A stretch of 12,288 nt of DNA from Phoronis ovalis (taxonomy: Eukaryota > Phoronida > Phoronidae), in contig JAOXYB010032608.1 of NCBI GenBank assembly GCA_028565635.1, positions 1 to 12,288 on the forward strand. The letters are read 5' to 3'. The notes under the pieces are model-generated. The model saw only the letters and a list, made by a program, of their open reading frames with translations. It was not told where the DNA came from and searched no databases. Position numbers and translations under genes: made by a program. Positions 7,679-12,288 of the stretch are shown here, piece after piece; within the stretch, counting starts at the first letter, position 1, and each line of letters begins with the position of its first letter.

Positions 7679-7690
7679 AGGTGGCGCTAC
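7679..7690 (+). promoter_or_regulatory. CTCF-like motif
   Basis: AGGTGGCGCTAC matches the core of the bilaterian CTCF consensus as known from Drosophila (AGGTGGCGC). It sits about 140 bp upstream of the ARM-gene start. A one-mismatch version (AGGTAGCGCT) follows copy 1 of the promoter element at 4207. Confidence 0.4.
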
Positions 7691-7702
7691 TGTCGAAAAG
7701 CA

Positions 7703-7709
7703 ACTTCCG
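7703..7709 (+). promoter_or_regulatory. ETS-like site
   Basis: ACTTCCG, the reverse of the ETS core CGGAAGT, lies 120 bp before the ARM-gene ATG, followed by GAGCCATTTTT, which resembles a YY1-type word. Such pairs are common at TATA-less housekeeping promoters. The assignment is by motif only. Confidence 0.3.
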
Positions 7710-7821
7710 TGCGAGCCATTTTTGAACGACAGAAAGTTATACCGAATACTTTTGTGTGATTTAACATTAAAATGTGACACTATCGACTATGTTAAACATC
7801 CCAACAATGTGAAGGACATAG

Positions 7822-7920
7822 ATGGATAATGGAATCTACAGTAATGATGAAAAAATGTGTTTTTTGTGCAGCTGGGATTGCTGCTATAGCGTGCACTTGC
7901 AAAGCGATATTGATGGCTAG
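7822..7920 (+). other. Overlapping upstream ORF of the ARM gene
   Basis: An ATG seven bases before the proposed ARM-gene start opens a 32-codon frame that overlaps the main frame and stops at 7918-7920. It has T at -3, weaker than the main ATG (A at -3, G at +4), so leaky scanning would be expected. Confidence 0.35.
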
Positions 7921-7979
7921 AGAACATTGGAAAGACCTGTGCCTGTGGGGAAATAATCGAACAGAAAAACTAAGTGATG
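7829..7979 (+). CDS. ARM gene exon 1
   Basis: 50 codons plus one base, ending GATG before GTATTT. It encodes the start, the hydrophobic segment VFCAAGIAAIACTCKAILMA and a polar stretch. The ATG has a good context (ATAATGG). The frame would read on into the intron, but the next exon's acceptor and phase fit this donor. Confidence 0.7.
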
Positions 7980-10900
7980 GTATTTACATTTTTTTATATG
8001 CGCTGAAATTATAATTCTACTGAAAGGTAGCAGATTTCTCATAGTTAATGCTATAGTATATGTAGTGAATAATATTGCTAATATTACTATTGCTTAGACT
8101 AGATCGTAGATGACACTACGTGACAGTAGAAATCACAAATTTGAAAATATAATTTTAAGAACAAACATACTCTCCACAAATACTATACATATTAACTAAG
8201 CAGGGCTAATAATTATTTTATATGAACACTGAACATATTAATATAAAATTAATTTATACACAAATGAGGAGGCTTTCAACAGCCAACAGGTAAAGATTAA
8301 ATACAATATCTTTTTATAGCTATAAAGATTGAACAACTGTCTGCTTTGACTAAGTCATCAAATGTTAACCTGCGGAGGAGTTCTGAGCAGCTACTTCTTG
8401 AACAAGTTATTAATACTAGTAAGTTTACAGAAACTTTTCATAATGTACTCTGTATGCTTCTCTGTTTTGTTCTAGAATTTGCATGTCAGTTAATTAGAAA
8501 TACCATCATTGCAAATTTAGAATTCTTCCCCCTATACAAAATTGCACTTGATTACCTGAAATGCTGCAAAAAGTAGAGTGTCTTAACCGGTGAGCAACGA
8601 TATTGCCATGGTTTGAACAGAAATTATTGTTTTCGGACTCTATGGAACAATGAAATAGTGGCTTGTTTTAAAGTTTTTGTTAGTTGTTATTTTTCCTACA
8701 GTGGAATGGACAAGTAGTTTACTGTGGCAAAATCAAGCAATAATGTGCATTAGATTATTATTAATTAATCCATGTATTTTTAGAATCCGCTTTGGAGGAA
8801 CTTGTATGTTGGTGTTGCAGTAACAATGAAGATACTGTCTTAAAGGGTTCTACTGTAATCTGTGTGCTGGTTAAATCAGGTATACTGTGTATTTATTTAG
8901 TATATGTTCCTTTTAGTGGTTGAAGTGTTATTGCATATTTTTGACAGCTTATGTGATGTACTCATTTAGAGTTTAAAGTTAAACATGCTTCATAGTATAC
9001 CACAGGCACAGTGCCATCTGCTATTATCCTTAGGCCTAAAAATAGATATTTGTTTCCGCTAATTTGACCAACCCTCAACCCTTAAGCCCTCAACCCTAAA
9101 GTTTTTTAGGCATGCTAACAAAAAGATAAAATTAACAGATTTTTAGCAAAAACCTTGTGCCATCCATGTTTTGGTCATTAAGAAAAATAGTATATTAACA
9201 ACCCACCTGCCTTATTTTTTCACACTGTTACCCAGAAACAACTTTTTCTTTTAGGCCTTGCTATAGATAGAAGTTGGCTTCAATTGCGATTTTGCAAAAC
9301 TGGGGCAATTATCTTCAGAGACAGAAGACGATTATCTTTGTGTAATAATAGTAACCTGATTGACAATTTCACCCAGAATATAACTTGTAACTATCCTTAT
9401 ATTAATTTATCATTTACATTTCTTAAGCAGGTGTCCAGTTGTTTACAATCTTTCTTTTCATAGTGGAAATTAAAATGGTCGAGTATCTACAGAAATTTTT
9501 AGTCACATCTGGAACTGTATTGGTATGCTCAATGAGCCCAGAATCATATTACACAAAACTGTCAGAAGATGTCACTACAAGACAAAAGATTCAGAAGCTA
9601 ACTTTGTGTACTATATTCGAAATGATCTGTGATTTTGGTAAAGGCACTTTTATTTATTTTTGCTAACATCCATATATCAGGTTAGGTCTTCGGAATATAT
9701 CTTGACCTTTCCTCTGTATAAAATTAGCATGGGCTCCATTCAATCAGATGAATAGCCTATACAAAATAAAATTGTCTTGTACTAGCATTTGGAGCTCTTG
9801 TCAAATTTGCTTCAACTAGAACCTACATGTAGACTAACACAATATCTTTCTATACAGTTAACGCAGTTTTTTTTGTGCTGTTTCAGCTAGGTAAGGAGAT
9901 ATAATGGATGCATGTAAAAAAGAGCGATTCTAAGTAAAGTTAAATATTTAATATTCATTTATTTTAGCACAACCCAAAGAAATTCTATGTGAAAAAGTAC
10001 CAGAGTTTGTACCTGCTGTTTTGTCTCTCTTGGAGCACTCAAGAAACAGAGAGGTTATGAGGTACTCACTGTTTATAACTCACCAGATAGCTTTACACAG
10101 TAAGTAATTCAATATTGTACATACTATTTATATTCATTCTCTGTGAATGTTTCATTGAATGCTGGTAAAAGGTCTAATAATGATAATCTTTGTCAAATAT
10201 ATAATTTAAAATCACACCTTAGTTTACAATCAAACATTCGCACCAGTGCTAGCACTCTCAGTTTTATTGCATATTTTTGACAGATTATGTGATTTAGCCA
10301 TTAGAATTTGAAAGTAAACATGCGTCACGGTATGCCACATTGCCATTTGGTATTATCCTCAGGCCTTAAAAAAAGATAATTGTTTCCGATAACCCTAATT
10401 TAAGCTCCCGACCCTAAAGTAACTCTTCATAAGAAGTAGCCAGCTGATGCTGCTGGCAAAACGGGTGATTGTGAGTCTAATTATGTTGAATAGCCTGCCA
10501 AAATTTGGTTTGCACAGTATTAAAGCAAACAAAAATTACATAAATAAAAAAAATATTGCGAAACCTATTTTTATATTTTAAAACCACAGTCCTTAACTGC
10601 CAACATTAACAATTCAGTTTGCTACTGTATTATAATTTTAGTGTCACATATTGTATCTGGAGTGTTTTAACAATTTAAGAATGGTTCTAATGAATTGTAG
10701 TTTGTACTTGTATTTGTAATACTTTACAGCTGAATTACGAGAGTGTATTATGAGAAATGATGGAATTCGACGGGTTGCTCTTACCGTCATTATACATCAA
10801 GGAGATCCAATTATGCAGAGAGTCGGACTTCAGGTTCTTGTTATTTTTGCAACCACCTCTGGAACTGGTTAGTTTTTTAAGTAAAATCATGATTAGCAGT

Positions 10901-12166
10901 AATTAATTTGTTCACATTTTTATTTTGTGCTATGAATTAGATTTGTATTTTTGTAGCACCAAAAGTTTGATGAATTATCAGCGTTAGTGTTTTATTCATA
11001 CAGTAACATATGCTGTTAGCGAGCCATTACTGTGGCCACTTTCCCTAGGTCTGGATGATGCAAGTGTACTCAATTCTGATATTTCTTTATTTACAATCAA
11101 GTATTTATTCTAACCAAATCCCCTAGTGTGGTCCAAAGACTGTAAGATATGTATATGATGTTAATTTTGCAGTTTTATTTGCACTATGCAGTGGTTATCC
11201 ATTGCACATTATTTCCATTGATTGTGTTTTCTTGTGTTTTTGTAGACAGTAAAGTTGTGTTATCAACTATGGTAAAGGAAGATATCATCATTCCAACAGT
11301 TGTCTGTTTGAAAAGCGATGAAGCAGAATGTATCTATTGGGCTGTTGCTTTGCTGCATGAGTTTGCAATAAATGGTAAAGTTTATAACAGAGACGTATGT
11401 ATGTAAAAGAAGAATAAAACAGATTGAGAAAATTCAACAATGAATGCTTTCTTTGTAGCTCTGTAACTAATTTCATAACATTAATTAAGATTAGGTCTTG
11501 TTTTTGAGTATAATAATAATGATTATTAAAATAATACAACTATTTCATAAGTTTTTTCATGTTGTGCTTGGTTTATAACATTAAAATTTAATGCTGACAT
11601 ATGTTCCAGTCTAACCAGTGAATATGTATCAAAATATCTAAATTTTCTAATCTTTTTTTTTACTGCAAAAGAAATTTCTATCTATCAGCAGTGATAATGG
11701 TGAAGTAGGACACATCCTGTTCTTTTTTCAGATGTCTGCAAAGAAGAAATAATGTGTGTCCCAGGGTTTTTAAGATCTCTTACAAAAACATTGTCAGCCT
11801 CAGATTCTAATCAGCAAAGATTGATTCTACGACTTCTCTGTTTCTTAGGTCTTCAAAATGGTATGTGTAGATTGTTATTTTGTACTGCAATCAGTATAAA
11901 GACACCCATTTTTTGTCTGTTATGCATCACTTAGGCTTTGTATTTGACAATCTGTGGAATATGTACTATTGGAATGATGTACACATGCATGTAGTGTTAA
12001 CATTGATATTAGGATACTTTAACCTGTTTGCACTTTTTAGATGGATTTAAATCTGAGATTTTAGACCAGCCAGATATCTTGAGTCGTCTCCCTGTGTGTT
12101 ATGCAAGCAGTGACAAAGAAGTTGTTCATTGGACATTGGTTCTCACCCATGATTTAGCACTAGTAG
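7829..12166 (+). CDS. Armadillo-repeat-like protein with N-terminal membrane segment, first ten exons (3' end beyond window)
   Basis: Ten exons join in frame to give about 424 residues, and a good donor at 12166 shows that the gene continues. Residues about 11-30 are a hydrophobic, Cys/Ala-rich helix flanked by basic residues, suggesting a membrane anchor (for example the outer mitochondrial membrane, as in ARMC10/ARMCX or SARM1). From about residue 55 on it is alpha-helical with Leu patterning. The later exons look like ARM repeats of 41-45 residues, with phrases such as YWAVALLHEFAIN and HWTLVLTHDLALV ending two of them. All nine internal introns are phase 1. No catalytic motif is visible and I do not recognise the specific family. 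A SARM1-like or SERAC1-like protein would show a SAM/TIR or lipase domain in the unseen C-terminus. Typical ARM proteins are scaffolds or regulators. Confidence 0.8.
8320..8418 (+). CDS. ARM gene exon 2
   Basis: 99 nt between TTTTTATAG and GTAAGT. It encodes IEQLSALTKSSNVNLRR followed by SSEQLLLEQVI, a typical ARM-like first helix pair. The longer open frame past 8418 is intron read-through. Confidence 0.75.
8784..8879 (+). CDS. ARM gene exon 3
   Basis: 96 nt between GTATTTTTAG and GTATAC. It encodes SALEELVCWCCSNNEDTV and then an ICVLVKS helix. Both junctions are phase 1. Confidence 0.8.
8928..9102 (+). repeat. Dispersed repeat copy 1, in ARM gene intron 3
   Basis: About 175 bp starting TTATTGCATATTTTTGACAG and ending near ACCCTAAAGT. 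It matches the copy at 10264-10420 in the same orientation. Shared blocks include TTATGTGAT, AAACATGC, TATTATCCT, AGGCCT and TTGTTTCCG. Its 3' part is rich in AACCCT words. Confidence 0.75.
9255..9350 (+). CDS. ARM gene exon 4, possible cassette exon
   Basis: 96 nt after a strong acceptor (TTTTTCTTTTAG) but with a weak donor (AATA before GTAACC). It encodes RSWLQLRFCKTGAII and a basic RDRRRL patch. Because exons 3 and 4 have the same length and phase, exon 3 can also join directly to exon 5 in frame. It may be alternative or spurious. Confidence 0.5.
9464..9637 (+). CDS. ARM gene exon 5
   Basis: 174 nt between CTTTTCATAG and GTAAAG, 57 codons. It encodes EIKMVEYLQKFLVTSGTVL, a polar loop, and a closing helix LTLCTIFEMICDF. 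It is longer than one ARM repeat. Confidence 0.8.
9968..10099 (+). CDS. ARM gene exon 6 (one ARM-like repeat)
   Basis: 132 nt between TATTTTAG and GTAAGT, 43 codons. It encodes PEFVPAVLSLLEHS followed by REVMRYSLFITHQIAL, the helix-2/helix-3 pattern of an armadillo repeat. Confidence 0.88.
10264..10420 (+). repeat. Dispersed repeat copy 2, in ARM gene intron 6
   Basis: About 157 bp, roughly 75-80% similar by eye to copy 1 with a few indels. The two share both ends. No coding frame or clear terminal inverted repeat is present, so a SINE-like or non-autonomous element is the best guess. Confidence 0.75.
10421..10729. other. Rest of ARM gene intron 6
   Basis: AT-rich intron sequence after the dispersed repeat. 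Nothing further is recognised. The other ARM-gene introns (180-375 bp and the 378 bp intron 7) likewise show only splice signals. Confidence 0.6.
10730..10867 (+). CDS. ARM gene exon 7 (one ARM-like repeat)
   Basis: 138 nt between ACTTTACAG and GTTAGT, 45 codons. It encodes ELRECIMRNDGIRRVALTV, an arm-type turn, and QRVGLQVLVIFATT. The N-D-G-I segment after helix 1 is typical of ARM repeats. Confidence 0.9.
11246..11374 (+). CDS. ARM gene exon 8 (one ARM-like repeat)
   Basis: 129 nt between TTTTTGTAG and GTAAAG, 42 codons. It encodes a KEDIIIPTVVCLKS helix and then CIYWAVALLHEFAIN. Confidence 0.9.
11732..11860 (+). CDS. ARM gene exon 9 (one ARM-like repeat)
   Basis: 129 nt between TTCTTTTTTCAG and GTATGT, 42 codons. 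It encodes CVPGFLRSLTKTLSAS and QQRLILRLLCFLGLQN. Length and phase are identical to exon 8. Confidence 0.9.
12041..12166 (+). CDS. ARM gene exon 10 (one ARM-like repeat)
   Basis: 126 nt between CACTTTTTAG and GTAAGC, 41 codons. It encodes ILDQPDILSRLPVCYAS and then VVHWTLVLTHDLALV. The rest of the window (12167-12288) is the following intron. Confidence 0.9.
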
Positions 12167-12288
12167 GTAAGCTATAAGCCCTGCAGCATTTTATGGGGCA
12201 TATAATTAGGTAGTTGTAGGAAATGGCTACCCAAAATACATACACCTCCAATATATCAATCGTTGCAAGCATTACCCACTTGTTTTGA

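Larger units (their letters stand above)
7244..7828. promoter_or_regulatory. Shared intergenic region between head-to-head genes
   Basis: 585 bp between the start codons of the minus-strand secreted-protein gene and the plus-strand ARM gene. The right half holds the GGGAGATAAC element copy 2, a CTCF-like motif and an ETS-like ACTTCCG word, all on the ARM-gene side. No TATA box is assigned for either gene. It could be a bidirectional promoter or two adjacent ones. Confidence 0.45.

Noticed and set aside
9070-9102. CCCTAA-like words suggesting interstitial telomere repeats
   Set aside because: They are irregular (CCCTCAACCC and ACCCTAAAG) and shared by both copies of the dispersed repeat, so they belong to that element.
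9268-9280. AGAAGTTGGC word shared with the foldback repeat arms
   Set aside because: Only about ten bases match and they lie in a coding-like exon, so the match is probably chance.
11149-11406. 85-codon plus-strand frame starting with a hydrophobic stretch
   Set aside because: It is ARM-gene exon 8 read through the flanking introns. The acceptor at 11245 and donor at 11375 are consensus.

Overview
The window is from an animal nuclear genome. It is AT-rich, has short exons with GT-AG (and one GC-AG) splice sites, and has repeat-bearing introns. A repeated promoter-side element with the core AAGGGAGATAACTC, which I associate with mollusc genomes, suggests a mollusc or other lophotrochozoan. 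That placement is an inference. No bacterial, viral, rRNA, tRNA or CRISPR feature was seen. Gene models were built by hand from reading frame, splice sites and phase continuity.

Left third (1 to about 4200, minus strand): five exons, in correct phase order, of a glyoxylate/hydroxypyruvate reductase (GRHPR family, D-2-hydroxyacid dehydrogenase). They run from the start codon through the dinucleotide-binding motif to the catalytic-arginine segment. The last part, with the catalytic Glu and His, lies beyond the left edge. Intron 1 uses a GC donor and holds a ~370 bp foldback repeat. The residue that usually sets NAD versus NADP preference is Asp here, unlike human GRHPR.

Middle (about 5060 to 7250, minus strand): a three-exon gene, not covered by any single long ORF, predicted to encode a ~140-residue secreted protein. 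It has a signal peptide, a Thr/Pro linker, a ten-cysteine domain whose spacing resembles the colipase/prokineticin/Dickkopf fold, and a second Pro/Thr stretch. Its introns hold a degenerate ~31 bp tandem repeat and a possible alternative signal-peptide exon. A ~456 bp segment bounded by 12 bp inverted repeats separates it from the GRHPR gene.

Right (7600 to the end, plus strand): the first ten exons (~424 residues) of an armadillo-repeat-like protein with an N-terminal hydrophobic segment. Every intron is phase 1 and most later exons are 126-138 bp, about one ARM repeat each. The family is not identified and the C-terminus is outside the window. Two diverged copies of a ~160-175 bp dispersed repeat sit in introns 3 and 6. 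The secreted-protein gene and the ARM gene are head to head, with 585 bp between their start codons. That gap contains the GGGAGATAAC element, a CTCF-like motif and an ETS-like site.

The three genes show no obvious functional link. They look like ordinary neighbours in a gene-dense invertebrate region.
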